Positions 18,138 through 27,123 of a stretch of DNA of 64,000 bases are shown here, in pieces (the first letter of the stretch is position 1; every line of letters begins with the position of its first letter). The DNA comes from Alphaproteobacteria bacterium (GTDB lineage Bacteria; Pseudomonadota; Alphaproteobacteria; JAVJVX01), in the NCBI GenBank assembly GCA_040220875.1, contig JAVJVX010000006.1:332174-396173 (forward strand), read 5' to 3'. A program made the translations under genes and the position numbers. The notes under the pieces were generated by a model that was given only the letters and a program-made list of their open reading frames with translations, made no database searches and was not told the DNA's origin.

Positions 18138-20654
18138 TCAGCGCCCGGCGGCATCGGTATTTGCGCCGACCGCCAGCGAGCCGGCGGCGAAGCCGGCCAC
18201 GTCGGTTGCGGCGGCGGGGGGGCGAAGGGGCAGGTAAATCGTGACTGTCGTCCCCTTGCCCTGCTCGGAAAAGAGCTCCACCCGCCCGTCATGCAGTTCC
18301 ACCAGCTTGCGGACAAGGGCGAGGCCAAGCCCGGCACCGGTTGGCCGGCGAATATATTGAGAGCCGCGCTCGAATTTTTCGAACACGCGGGTCTGCTCGT
18401 CGGCCGGGATACCGATCCCGGTGTCGCTCACGACGAAGACCATATCCTGGTCCGATCGTCTGGCGGTGATCTCGATCCTGCCGTCGGGTGGGGTAAACTT
18501 GATCGCGTTACTAACGACATTGAACAGCGCCTGACGTATGCGCCGGTCGTCACACACAACGGTGCCGGCCTGATCGGACGACGATGCCTTGATCTCGAGC
18601 CCGTGCTCGCGGGCGCGTTCCTTGCTCAGGGTCACCACATTGGCGAGAATCTCGTCCACCACCGCTTCATCCAGATCGAGAATCATATGACCCGCCTCGA
18701 TTGTCGCAAGATCGAGAATATCGTTGATGAGCGCCATGAGCTGTTGTGAGGATTCAAGCAGGCCGCGACTGTATTCCGCCTGACGCCGGTTGAGCTCGCC
18801 GAAATACTGGTTGTTGAGAATTTCCGCGAAGCCCATGATCGTGTTGAGGGGTGTGCGAAGCTCGTAGGAGACGTTGGCGACGAATTCCGATTTCAGCCGG
18901 TCTGCCGTTTCGAGCGCTTCGTTCCGGTCGAGCAGGGCCTGCTCGACCCGCACGCTGTCGGTCACATCGAGATATGACAGCAGCACGTTGCCGTCGGGCA
19001 GCGGGACGACGGCATAATCGAGCACTGAGTTATCGGCCCGCTCCATCCGGCCGGTGTGGGGGCGGGGATCGGTCACGCGGGCGATCTCGCGACGGCGCGC
19101 CTCTTCCCATTCCATGCCGTCGCCGAAGAACCCGCGGGAATTATCGACAATTTCCGCGATATGCGGGTCACCCTGCAGGTCATCGTCGGACAGGAGCCAC
19201 ATGCGCGCATAAACGGGATTGTACAATTTGAGCCGCCCGTCGCTGCCGAACACCGCGACGCCCTCGTAAAGATTGTCGAGTGTCGCGCGCTGAACGGCGT
19301 TCAGGGTGTTGTAAGAGCTTTCCAGGGCCAGACGGTCGGTGACGTCCTCATAGGCAAACATCAGGCCGCCGAAGGGATGCGGCGTCACGACCAGGCGAAG
19401 CGTCTGCCCGTCCGGCAGATAGACGAGCTCTTCATGCCGCCCGATCAGGGACCGGAACATGCCCAGCCGGGCCTTCTTGTAGGCGACGAAATCCGCGACC
19501 TCGGGCAGGCGCCGCTTTTCACGCAATGCCTCGAATTCCTCTTCGTAGGTCGGCGCCGATTGGAGGAATTTTCTGTCGAGATATGACAGGGTGCGGTAGG
19601 CGTCGTTGAAATAGCTGATGCGCTTGTCCGGCCCGTAAATAACGATCGCGGTCGAGAGCTGCTCGAACACCTCGGCATGGGCTGCGATATGCTGCGAGAG
19701 CTGGCTTTGGACGCCCTCGAGGTCGGTCTGGTCGAGGGCAATGCCGAGGAGGCGGCCGCCATCGGGATCGTTGGGCACCGGCATCTCGCTGAATTCGATC
19801 AGGCGGCGCTCTTCCCCGATTACGATGTGATGACTTTCCGCCTGGAGGCGATCGACGTCCCGCGCCATTCTGGCAAGCGACTTGCCTTTGTCACTGATAG
19901 CGCTTGCGCCAAGCTCGACCTGCCGCGAAAGGACATCTTCTGGCGCCATTTCGACGGCGCGGGCGTAGGCTGCATTGACATAGCGCAGCGACAGATCGGC
20001 ATTGCGCTCCCAAAGCGGAAACGGCAGCAGATCGAGCACACAGAGAAGGTCGTCACGCTGACGGATGACGCTGGCCAGTTCTTCCTGCAATTGCGCCTGC
20101 ATTTCCGCGATACGGCTGCGATCGCGCAGCCAGACGATATCGACACTGTCGCCGCCCCGGAGTTTCAACCGCCGGCCGCGCACCCGAAAGGCACCGGCCC
20201 CGTCGGCACTGTCGCAATTGAGTTCAAAATCCCGCCCCGTCTGAACGAGATCGGCCAGACTCATGGCCAGCTCCTCGCGTTCCGCGGCAGCGACCAGCGG
20301 TACCAGCGCCGTCGGGCTTTCCGGCATTTCGTTCAGGCGTCGCTCGAGATTTGTGGCCAGGAGCGTGCGATCTCGGGTGGACCAGCAGCCGAAGAGTTCG
20401 CTGCCCTGCGTCTCGGCGGGGGTGCCTGCCTTGGCGTCAATGACCGCGAGATGGATGTCGAGCCGGCGGCGGGCGCGCCGCAGCCGATGCGCCAGCCAGA
20501 GAACCACGGCGGCGAGCGCGATAATGGCCAGTAGTGTTGTCAGTCCGCCTGGCGCGACGGCAACCGCGCCCGGGGCGCCCGGCACGACAACGTCGGCCCG
20601 CGCGGTGTCCGCCGCCAGCGACGTTGCGGCGGCAACGACAGAGAGAAGTCTCAA
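18138..20654 (-). CDS. divL: DivL-type PAS tyrosine pseudo-histidine-kinase
   Basis: This 838-residue protein has an N-terminal membrane segment (about 38-58), several PAS-like domains (roughly 195-560, with VFEQLSTAIVIYGPDKRI and AVFGSDGRLKLYN) and a histidine-kinase-like dimerisation plus ATPase domain. The H-box reads ANVSYELRTPLNTIMG: Tyr597 (codon 18864-18866) replaces the phospho-accepting His. The ATPase motifs are intact (VVSNAIKFTPP, VVSDTGIGIP, GAGLGLALV). Tyrosine at this place is the hallmark of DivL, which in Caulobacter senses DivK and controls the CckA-CtrA phosphorelay at the cell pole. The start is TTG with GAGGGGTAGGG before it. Orthology is inferred from this residue, the architecture and the tsaE/ahcY neighbourhood. 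Confidence 0.85.
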   Translation of the reverse strand: MRLLSVVAAATSLAADTARADVVVPGAPGAVAVAPGGLTTLLAIIALAAVVLWLAHRLRRARRRLDIHLAVIDAKAGTPAETQGSELFGCWSTRDRTLLATNLERRLNEMPESPTALVPLVAAAEREELAMSLADLVQTGRDFELNCDSADGAGAFRVRGRRLKLRGGDSVDIVWLRDRSRIAEMQAQLQEELASVIRQRDDLLCVLDLLPFPLWERNADLSLRYVNAAYARAVEMAPEDVLSRQVELGASAISDKGKSLARMARDVDRLQAESHHIVIGEERRLIEFSEMPVPNDPDGGRLLGIALDQTDLEGVQSQLSQHIAAHAEVFEQLSTAIVIYGPDKRISYFNDAYRTLSYLDRKFLQSAPTYEEEFEALREKRRLPEVADFVAYKKARLGMFRSLIGRHEELVYLPDGQTLRLVVTPHPFGGLMFAYEDVTDRLALESSYNTLNAVQRATLDNLYEGVAVFGSDGRLKLYNPVYARMWLLSDDDLQGDPHIAEIVDNSRGFFGDGMEWEEARRREIARVTDPRPHTGRMERADNSVLDYAVVPLPDGNVLLSYLDVTDSVRVEQALLDRNEALETADRLKSEFVANVSYELRTPLNTIMGFAEILNNQYFGELNRRQAEYSRGLLESSQQLMALINDILDLATIEAGHMILDLDEAVVDEILANVVTLSKERAREHGLEIKASSSDQAGTVVCDDRRIRQALFNVVSNAIKFTPPDGRIEITARRSDQDMVFVVSDTGIGIPADEQTRVFEKFERGSQYIRRPTGAGLGLALVRKLVELHDGRVELFSEQGKGTTVTIYLPLRPPAAATDVAGFAAGSLAVGANTDAAGR

Positions 20655-20822
20655 GCCCTACCCCTCGCGATGGAGTCCCGTTGGGCGCCGGCCCCTTGAC
20701 GGAGTCTCGATTGCGCCCAGCCTCCCCGGGCGCATTCTAGGCTGCCCCGGCTGGCGGAAACAAGGTGGCCATGACGGATTTCCGCCGCTTTCCGGCATGA
20801 TCCGGACTCGTTAACAGGCCGT

Positions 20823-22118
20823 CTAGTAGCGGTAGTGATCCGGCTTGAATGGACCCGACGGGCTGAGGCCGAGGTAATCCGCCTGCGCCCCGGACAGCGC
20901 CGTCAGCTTCACGCCCAGGCGGTCGAGATGAAGCGCCGCCACTTTTTCATCGAGATGCTTGGGCAGGACGTAGACCCTGTTTTCGTAGTTCTTGTAATTG
21001 CGCCAGATTTCGATCTGTGCCAGCACCTGGTTGGTAAAGGAGGCGCTCATCACGAAGCTCGGGTGGCCGGTGGCACAGCCCAGGTTCACGAGCCGCCCCT
21101 TGGCCAGCACGATGAGGCGCTTGCCGTCGGGGAACACCACCTCGTCCACCTGCGGCTTGACTTCTTCCCAACGATAATTCTTGAGGGCTTCGATCTGAAT
21201 CTCACTGTCGAAGTGGCCGATATTGCAGACGATGGCCCGATCCTTCATCTCGCGCATATGGTCGAGCGTGATGACGTCAATATTGCCGGTGGCGGTGACG
21301 AAAATATCGCCCACCGGCGCCGCTTCATCCATGGTCACGACCTGGTAGCCCTCCATCGCGGCCTGAAGGGCACAGATGGGATCGATCTCGGTCACCACGA
21401 CGCGGGCGCCCTGGGCGCGGAGGCTTTCGGCCGAGCCCTTGCCGACATCGCCGTATCCGGCGACCACGGCGACCTTGCCCGCCAGCATCACGTCGGTGGC
21501 ACGCTTGATGCCATCGACGAGCGATTCGCGGCATCCGTAGAGATTGTCGAACTTCGACTTGGTGACTGAATCGTTGACATTGATGGCCGGCACCAGAAGC
21601 GTGCCCGCCTTTTCCATTTCATAGAGCCGGTGCACGCCGGTCGTGGTCTCTTCCGAAAGCCCGCGCACGTCCTTCATCAGTTCGGCAAACTTCTCATGCA
21701 TGACAGTGGTGAGATCGCCGCCGTCATCCAGAATCATGTTGGGCCGCCAGCCATCGGGGCCTTCGATCGTCTGGTCGATCGCCCACCAGAATTCCTCTTC
21801 CGTCATCCCCTTCCAGGCGAAGACCGGCACCCCCGTCACCGCGATCGCAGCCGCGGCATGGTCCTGGGTGGAGAAAATATTGCACGAGCTCCAGCGCACT
21901 TCGGCCCCGAGCTCGGCGAGGGTCTCGATCAGGACGGCAGTCTGAATCGTCATGTGCAGACAGCCCGCGATCCGGGCGCCCTTGAGCGGCTTCGTCGCGC
22001 CGAATTCTTCGCGGAGGGCGACAAGCCCGGGCATTTCGGTTTCCGCGATGGCAATCTCGCGCCGGCCCCAATCGGCCAGCTCGATGTCCTTGACCTTGTA
22101 ATCCTCGGAAGACGCCAC
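20823..22118 (-). CDS. ahcY: S-adenosylhomocysteine hydrolase (adenosylhomocysteinase)
   Basis: AhcY splits S-adenosylhomocysteine into adenosine and homocysteine and keeps the methylation cycle running. I choose the GTG at 22118 because GAGGAG lies 8 nt before it; the open frame reaches a TTG at 22142. The 431-residue product shows [16 protein letters not shown], the [15 protein letters not shown] substrate segment, the NAD-binding [16 protein letters not shown] and the C-terminal tail ending PDHYRY, whose Lys/Tyr contact NAD of the partner subunit. A hairpin followed by T residues lies in the leader (see 22149-22179). Confidence 0.97.
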   Translation of the reverse strand: MASSEDYKVKDIELADWGRREIAIAETEMPGLVALREEFGATKPLKGARIAGCLHMTIQTAVLIETLAELGAEVRWSSCNIFSTQDHAAAAIAVTGVPVFAWKGMTEEEFWWAIDQTIEGPDGWRPNMILDDGGDLTTVMHEKFAELMKDVRGLSEETTTGVHRLYEMEKAGTLLVPAINVNDSVTKSKFDNLYGCRESLVDGIKRATDVMLAGKVAVVAGYGDVGKGSAESLRAQGARVVVTEIDPICALQAAMEGYQVVTMDEAAPVGDIFVTATGNIDVITLDHMREMKDRAIVCNIGHFDSEIQIEALKNYRWEEVKPQVDEVVFPDGKRLIVLAKGRLVNLGCATGHPSFVMSASFTNQVLAQIEIWRNYKNYENRVYVLPKHLDEKVAALHLDRLGVKLTALSGAQADYLGLSPSGPFKPDHYRY

Positions 22119-22148
22119 GGTATTCGCTCCTCGTTTCTTCAAAAATGG

Positions 22149-22179
22149 GGCTCCGGCAGGCAGGCCTGGATCCGGAGCC
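22149..22179 (-). promoter_or_regulatory. Terminator-like hairpin in the ahcY leader
   Basis: On the - strand an 8-bp GGCTCCGG/CCGGAGCC stem is followed by CCATTTTTG, ending 31 nt before the ahcY GTG. It sits downstream of a promoter-like sequence (22214-22242) and about 150 nt after ptsH. It could be a transcription attenuator for ahcY or the terminator of the upstream transcript. I do not recognise a known SAM or SAH riboswitch core beside it. Confidence 0.45.
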
Positions 22180-22213
22180 TTCGGGCACGCACAGCGCTGT
22201 AAATCGGCGCCCT

Positions 22214-22242
22214 ATTGATACCCGAGCCCGGCAAAAGGGCAA
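22214..22242 (-). promoter_or_regulatory. Candidate sigma-70-type promoter for ahcY
   Basis: On the - strand TTGCCC (22242-22237), a 16-nt spacer and TATCAA (22220-22215) resemble -35 and -10 boxes. The predicted leader would be about 95 nt and would contain the hairpin at 22149-22179. Confidence 0.4.
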
Positions 22243-22327
22243 GCGTTTCCCCGGTCGGGCCGTCCGGATCGGCAGATGAGCGATAGCCGCTGCGTCCGGC
22301 CGGGTCAACCTCCGGCCGTGTCCCCGC

Positions 22328-22597
22328 TCACTCTTCCTCCTCGAAACGCGCGGCCACGAGTTTTTCCAGCGCATCCAGCGCCGCCCCCGCCTCGGGACCA
22401 TCAGCCTGAAGATCGATATGCGTCCCCTGGGCGGCGGCCAGCATCATCAGGCCCACAATGGAAAGGCCTGAGACTTCCGTCCCATCGCGCGAGACCAGGA
22501 TGTCGGCCTTGAATTTCGCCGCCTCCTTGACGAAGCGCGCGGCGGCGCGGGCATGGAGACCGCGTCGATTGACGATTTCCAGGCGCCGGGATTCCAT
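22328..22597 (-). CDS. ptsH: Phosphocarrier protein HPr
   Basis: HPr passes phosphate from enzyme I to EIIA proteins. The 89-residue product has the active His15 in RRGLHARAA and a Ser46 equivalent in GLSIVGLMM, the site modified by HprK. In alphaproteobacteria this HPr usually belongs to a regulatory phosphotransferase chain without sugar permeases. The neighbouring EIIA-Man, RapZ and HprK genes on the same strand support that. No enzyme I gene is in the window. Confidence 0.95.
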   Translation of the reverse strand: MESRRLEIVNRRGLHARAAARFVKEAAKFKADILVSRDGTEVSGLSIVGLMMLAAAQGTHIDLQADGPEAGAALDALEKLVAARFEEEE

Positions 22598-22644
22598 GGA
22601 TCAGCGACCGGGAAGTGCCGTTCGGCCCGGCATGCAGGACCCCA

Positions 22645-23052
22645 TCACCCTGTTTTGTCGGCGAGAAGGCGCGAGGCGACGTTGATGTATTTGCGCCCGG
22701 CTTCCTGGGCGCTGACGACCGCCTCTTCGAGCGAAACCTGGTCGCGGACGCTGACGAGCTTGATCAGCATGGGCAGGTTGACGCCGGCAAGAACCTCCAC
22801 CTTGCCGCTCTCCATGATGGAGATGGCGAGGTTCGAGGGCGTGCCGCCGAACATGTCCGTCAGCACCACGACGCCGTCCCCCTGATCCACCTTTTCGATC
22901 TCGGCGACGATATCCTTGCGCCGGACCTCCATGTCATCGTCCGGACCGATCGAGACGGCGGCGATATGCTCCTGGCGCCCGACCACGTGCTCGAGGGCCG
23001 CGATGAATTCCTCCGCCAGGCGTCCATGCGTAACGAGAACCAATCCGATCAT
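22645..23052 (-). CDS. Mannose-family PTS EIIA domain protein
   Basis: This is a single-domain EIIA of the mannose (ManX) family. I start at the ATG at 23052, giving 135 residues; the open frame to 23112 adds a non-conserved leader. The phospho-accepting His9 is in MIGLVLVTHGRLAEEF, and VLTDMFGGTPSNLA is the family signature loop. No EIIB, IIC or IID gene is nearby, so it probably works as a regulatory phosphate acceptor for HPr rather than in sugar uptake. It lies between rapZ and ptsH, the common alphaproteobacterial arrangement. Confidence 0.92.
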   Translation of the reverse strand: MIGLVLVTHGRLAEEFIAALEHVVGRQEHIAAVSIGPDDDMEVRRKDIVAEIEKVDQGDGVVVLTDMFGGTPSNLAISIMESGKVEVLAGVNLPMLIKLVSVRDQVSLEEAVVSAQEAGRKYINVASRLLADKTG

Positions 23053-23139
23053 CAGGCATCCCAATCTTTTCCGGCTCCGGCCGCTTGCGGTCGTCCCCGG
23101 CCCGGAGGGCATCCGGGCCCGAAGCTGCGTGGCCCGCCC

Positions 23140-24036
23140 CTAGCCGTGCGCGGCCGCGCCGATATCCCTGTGCAGGACATTTGCCCTGTAACCCAAATCC
23201 TTCATCCAGGCGACCAGTTTTTCCACCACCATGACGGATCGGTGGCGCCCGCCCGTGCACCCGAAGGCGATGGTAAGGTAGCTCTTGCCCTCGCGACTGT
23301 AGCGGGGCAGGAGGCAATTTAGCATTTGTGTCAGGGTCTGGAAAAACCGCTCGAAATCGGGATCGCTGGCGATAAAGTCCTGCACCCGCGGGTCCTGGCC
23401 GGTAAGCGGCTGCAGATCCGGATTGTAATGGGGGTTCTCCAGAAACCGGACGTCGAAGACGAGATCCGCATCGCGCGGCAGCCCGCGGCGATAGGCGAAG
23501 GACGTGACGAAAATGGCGAGCCCCTGCTCGGCGTCGTCGAAATTCGCCTGAATCAGGCGGCGCAGGTCGCGCGTATGCAGATGGGAGGTGTCGATCACCA
23601 GATCGGCCCTGTCGCGAATGGGAGCGATCAGTTCGCGTTCAAGGCGAATGCCGTCGGTCACGGAACGATCCACGGCCAGCGGATGCCGCCGGCGGGTCTC
23701 GGTAAAGCGGCGGACGAGGACTTCGTCATCACAGTCCAAAAACAAGACCGTGGTGGTCAGGTCCTGGCGCGGGGCAAGCTTGTCGATCTCGGCAATGAAA
23801 TCCGCGGCCGCGAAGTCGCGCGTGCGGATATCGAGACCAATGGCGATGGTCCGTCTGCCAGCCGTCGTCTCCTCGAAAGCCGGGCCGAGCAGTTGGGGCA
23901 GCAGAGATAGCGGCAGGTTGTCGACCGCCTCGCAGCCCATATCCTCCAGGACCTTGAGGCTGCTGGTGCGCCCGGCACCCGAAAGCCCGGTCACCAGGAT
24001 AATGTGGCGATGCGCGCCGGCCGGATCAGACGCCAT
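23140..24036 (-). CDS. rapZ: RNase adapter / nucleotide-binding protein RapZ
   Basis: RapZ (YvcJ) is a P-loop protein that in Escherichia coli binds small RNAs and amino-sugar phosphate to control GlmS; the role in alphaproteobacteria is less settled. The start at 24036 gives 298 residues; the frame is open to 24279 inside hprK. The P-loop is VTGLSGAGRTSS with Arg23 where classical Walker A has Lys, which I recall as usual for this clade. Other motifs are EAVDNLPLSLLPQL, FLDCDDEVLVRRFTETRR and the C-terminal IAFGCTGGRHRSVMV. It overlaps the end of hprK by 11 bp. Confidence 0.93.
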   Translation of the reverse strand: MASDPAGAHRHIILVTGLSGAGRTSSLKVLEDMGCEAVDNLPLSLLPQLLGPAFEETTAGRRTIAIGLDIRTRDFAAADFIAEIDKLAPRQDLTTTVLFLDCDDEVLVRRFTETRRRHPLAVDRSVTDGIRLERELIAPIRDRADLVIDTSHLHTRDLRRLIQANFDDAEQGLAIFVTSFAYRRGLPRDADLVFDVRFLENPHYNPDLQPLTGQDPRVQDFIASDPDFERFFQTLTQMLNCLLPRYSREGKSYLTIAFGCTGGRHRSVMVVEKLVAWMKDLGYRANVLHRDIGAAAHG

Positions 24037-24505
24037 GGGTCGCCTCCGCCCGGGGCCGGAGAACAGCGGCAGAGGCCGGCGATCCCATCCTGTCGAGCGC
24101 CAGGGCGAGCTTGGCGGCAGCCGATGCCTCGAACGGCGCGAGGCGGATGAGAGGCGCGGTAAACCGCCCGCCGTCAAGCTCGACCGCCCATAGCGCACTG
24201 TCCGGCAGACGCTCGACATCGGCCGGCGCGACGAGATCGACCACCAGGCAGAGCGGCACGTCCTGGGCCGGATCGACATCGACGATCCCGATGCCGCGGA
24301 CTTCCAGCTTGCCGGTGATTGCGGCCGGCGCTGTCAGCAAAAGCGTTTCCGGCGTCGCGACAAGGCAGGTCTGATCATCGGCGATGAGCCGCGCGCCGCG
24401 ATCGAGGAGACGCAGCGCCAGGTCCGACTTGCCGCTGGCTGAGGCGCCGCGCAGCAGCACGCCCTTACCGCCCAGTTCGACACTCGTCGCGTAAATCGGC
24501 TTCAT
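24026..24505 (-). CDS. hprK: Short HPr kinase/phosphorylase
   Basis: HprK phosphorylates HPr on serine and can reverse the reaction. The product is only 159 residues from the ATG at 24505, lacking the N-terminal domain of Firmicute HprK; this short form is typical of alphaproteobacteria. The P-loop is RGASASGKSDLA (residues 19-30) and the signature KLEVRGIGIVDVD is intact. It lies 34 nt after chvG, so kinase, sensor and phosphotransferase genes may share a transcript. Upstream in-frame codons to 24814 look like noise. Confidence 0.93.
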   Translation of the reverse strand: MKPIYATSVELGGKGVLLRGASASGKSDLALRLLDRGARLIADDQTCLVATPETLLLTAPAAITGKLEVRGIGIVDVDPAQDVPLCLVVDLVAPADVERLPDSALWAVELDGGRFTAPLIRLAPFEASAAAKLALALDRMGSPASAAVLRPRAEATHGV

Positions 24506-24539
24506 GGCCGGGCTAAGGTGAGCCGTTGCCGGGGCGGAG

Positions 24540-26264
24540 TCAACGCCGCCCCCCGGCCCTGGCCGGGCCGCTCTCCGCCGCCTTGTCCCGCGCCCGACGG
24601 AGCCGCACGGTAAAGCGCGCGCCGAGGACTTCTCGCGCCGGACCCTGGCGGTTCTCTGCCGCGATGGTCCCGCCATGGACCGAAACGATCTGGCGCGAGA
24701 TGCTGAGGCCCAGTCCCGAATGAATGCCGAACTGCTCATCCTTGGGCCGCTCGCTGTAGAACCGGTTGAAAATCTTGTCCTCGGTGCCGGGCGGGATTCC
24801 CGGCCCCTCATCATCGACGGTAATCACGATGTCGTCCTTCTGCGCCCGGCCCGTGATAACGATCTCGCCGCCGGGCGGGCTGAACGAGGTCGCGTTATCG
24901 ATGAGATTTCGAAAGATCTGGGTCAGCCTGTCTGGCTGGCCCATGACCAGGAGCGGCTCGTCCGCCGGCAGGTCGAGGCGGATGTCGGCCTGGCCCGGCT
25001 TCAATATTTCCCGGCGCATGGCGGCGATAGCGCGCAGGTTCTCGGAGAGGTCGACCAGCTCGAACCGGCCGCGGGACAATTCCGCATCGAGCCGGGAGGC
25101 ATCGGAGATATCCGAGATCAACCGGTCCAGGCGCTTCACGTCGGCCACCAGTATATCCATGAGTTTCTCGCGCCGGACGGGGTCATCGATACGCGAGACA
25201 GTCTCGACCGCGCTTCGGAGCGAGGTCAGCGGGTTCTTGATTTCGTGGGCGACATCGGCCGCGAACTGCTCGATTGCCTCCATCCGGTTCCAGAGCGTTT
25301 CCGTCATCTGCCGCAGGTCGAAGGACAGATCCCCGATCTCGTCATTGCGGTCGGAATAATCCGGTATTTGCGGCCGCTGGCCGAGACCGAAGCGCACTCT
25401 CTCGGCGGCCAGTGCGAGGTTGCGGATCGGGCGCGCGATCGTTCGGGCGAGATAGAGGGACAGGAGGACCGTGATGCCGAAGGCGACGAGGAAAACCTGC
25501 AGGATTCCGAGCCGGACCTCGCGCAGGGAGGATTCGATCCCGTGACCGATGGATGAGAGCATGACCGCACCCACCACCTGCTTGTAGCGCTGGATCGGCA
25601 CCGCGACCGAGAGAACCATCTCGCCCGAGCGGGCCATACGCACCGCCCTCGCGGTCTCGCCATTCAGCGCCGCCGCCACTTCGCCATAATCGGATGCCGT
25701 CTGCGGCGCGCGCTCGACATATGCCGGCAGATCGTCCTGAAAGACGGTCAGCCCGGCGAAGAAATCATAGGCATTGGTCAGCAGGCGTGTAACGAGCCCC
25801 GTCTGATGCGGCGGCAGCTCCTCGGCATAGACAAGACCGCCCACGCCGGGGAGCGAGCTGGTGTCGCCGATCAGGGCGCCGTCGAGATTGAACAATCGCG
25901 CGCGGCTTTGCATCGGCTCCACGAGCCGGCGCAGCAGCACGCGTGCCTGCCGGATACGCAGGCGCTGGCCTTCGGGCGGACCGATGATCACCGCCGTCTC
26001 ACCCACGGCCGAGGCGAGCATCTCGGCCTGCACTTTGAGGCCCTCGAGTTCGGCCCGGATCAGGTTCTGCTTGTACTGACCGAGGAACAGAAGCCCGGCC
26101 ACCAGGAGGCCAAGGGCGAGGACGTTGACGGCCAGTATCCGCTGGGTCAGCGGCGAGAACAGCCGATCGGGCGCGCGGGCCGGCCAGTTTTCGCGCCGCG
26201 CGCGGCGGCGGGAGGCATCCTCCGCCGGCCCGGCGGGGTTCTGCTGGTCCGCCTCCGTCGCCAT
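24540..26264 (-). CDS. chvG: ChvG/ExoS-type sensor histidine kinase
   Basis: ChvG (ExoS) senses envelope or acid stress and phosphorylates ChvI; in rhizobia the pair controls exopolysaccharide and motility. The 574-residue protein has a basic N-terminus, a first membrane helix in RILAVNVLALGLLVAGLLFL (43-62), a periplasmic domain, a second helix about 253-272, HAMP, the H-box FAADVAHEIKNPLTSLRSA (His340) and ATPase motifs including LIDNATSFSPPGG and DDEGPGIPPG. The N-terminal RLFSPLTQRILAVN is typical of the family. It is followed by hprK and preceded by chvI with 13 nt between. Confidence 0.93.
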   Translation of the reverse strand: MATEADQQNPAGPAEDASRRRARRENWPARAPDRLFSPLTQRILAVNVLALGLLVAGLLFLGQYKQNLIRAELEGLKVQAEMLASAVGETAVIIGPPEGQRLRIRQARVLLRRLVEPMQSRARLFNLDGALIGDTSSLPGVGGLVYAEELPPHQTGLVTRLLTNAYDFFAGLTVFQDDLPAYVERAPQTASDYGEVAAALNGETARAVRMARSGEMVLSVAVPIQRYKQVVGAVMLSSIGHGIESSLREVRLGILQVFLVAFGITVLLSLYLARTIARPIRNLALAAERVRFGLGQRPQIPDYSDRNDEIGDLSFDLRQMTETLWNRMEAIEQFAADVAHEIKNPLTSLRSAVETVSRIDDPVRREKLMDILVADVKRLDRLISDISDASRLDAELSRGRFELVDLSENLRAIAAMRREILKPGQADIRLDLPADEPLLVMGQPDRLTQIFRNLIDNATSFSPPGGEIVITGRAQKDDIVITVDDEGPGIPPGTEDKIFNRFYSERPKDEQFGIHSGLGLSISRQIVSVHGGTIAAENRQGPAREVLGARFTVRLRRARDKAAESGPARAGGRR

Positions 26265-26277
26265 TCAACCGCGCCCC

Positions 26278-26982
26278 TCAGGTTTCGCGATAACGGTAGC
26301 CGACCCCGTACAAGGTTTCGATCTCGTTGAAGTTCTCGTCCACCATTCGAAATTTCTTCCGCAGCCGCTTGATATGACTGTCGATCGTCCGGTCATCCAC
26401 GTAGACGTGTTCGCCATAGGCCGCGTCCATCAGCTGTTCCCGGCTTTTCACATGGCCGGGGCGCTGGGCCAGGGATTTCAGAATGAGAAACTCCGTCACC
26501 GTCAGGTTCACCGGCGCCTCTTTCCAACTGCAAACGTGGCGCGACGGGTCGAGCACGAGATCGCCACGCGCCATGGGCGGCTCGCCGGGCGCGTCGTCGG
26601 GGCCGGCCTCCTCCAGCGCGCCACTCCGGCGCAGCAGCGCATTGATCCGCTCTATCAGGAGACGCTGGGAAAACGGTTTCTTGATGTAATCGTCGGCCCC
26701 CATGCGCAGGCCGATCACCTCGTCGATCTCGTCATCCTTCGAGGTCAGGAAAATCACCGGAAGCTGACTGACCCGGCGCAGACGGCTGAGAAGCTCCATG
26801 CCGTCCATGCGAGGCATCTTGATATCGAGGACCGCCAGGTCCACCGGGTCGGCGGTAATCCCGCGCAGCGCCTCCGAGCCGTCGGCATAGCTGCGGACCC
26901 TGAAGCCTTCGGCTTCGAGAGCCATGGAGACCGAGGCCAGGATGTTCCGGTCGTCATCGACCAATGCGATTGTCGCGCTCAC
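26278..26982 (-). CDS. chvI: ChvI-type response regulator
   Basis: ChvI is an OmpR-family regulator. The 234-residue protein has a receiver domain with the acidic pair at 9-11, Asp53 in [13 protein letters not shown] and Lys in DDYIKKPF, and a winged-helix domain with [19 protein letters not shown] and [16 protein letters not shown]. The GTG start has GGAAG about 11 nt upstream. chvI, chvG, hprK, rapZ, EIIA and ptsH lie in one direction with short gaps. The pckA gene often found beside chvI is not present; a copper chaperone gene is upstream instead. Confidence 0.94.
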   Translation of the reverse strand: MSATIALVDDDRNILASVSMALEAEGFRVRSYADGSEALRGITADPVDLAVLDIKMPRMDGMELLSRLRRVSQLPVIFLTSKDDEIDEVIGLRMGADDYIKKPFSQRLLIERINALLRRSGALEEAGPDDAPGEPPMARGDLVLDPSRHVCSWKEAPVNLTVTEFLILKSLAQRPGHVKSREQLMDAAYGEHVYVDDRTIDSHIKRLRKKFRMVDENFNEIETLYGVGYRYRET

Positions 26983-27100
26983 TTATATGCCGTCTTCCGT
27001 TCTGTTGCGCCTGTCGGGACCGTCCGCCTGAACCGGCGCGCGCCGGTCCCACGGACACCTCCGGCATTCCAGCGCGGTTTGGACGCGCCATCAAGCGTCG

Positions 27101-27118
27101 AAACGGGCCTTGGCCCGC
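27101..27118 (-). terminator. Possible terminator after the PCu(A)C gene
   Basis: On the - strand a GC-rich 5-bp stem (CGGGC/GCCCG, 4-nt loop) followed by TTT ends about 6 nt after the copper-chaperone stop. The T-tract is short, so this is tentative. Confidence 0.35.
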
Positions 27119-27123
27119 TCGTC

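Noticed and set aside
22119..22330. Known SAM-II or SAH riboswitch upstream of ahcY
   Set aside because: I could not find the conserved core of either class; only an unassigned hairpin is claimed.
23140..24036. Broken P-loop in RapZ (Arg for Lys)
   Set aside because: As far as I recall, Arg at this place is usual in alphaproteobacterial RapZ, so it is not evidence of loss of function.
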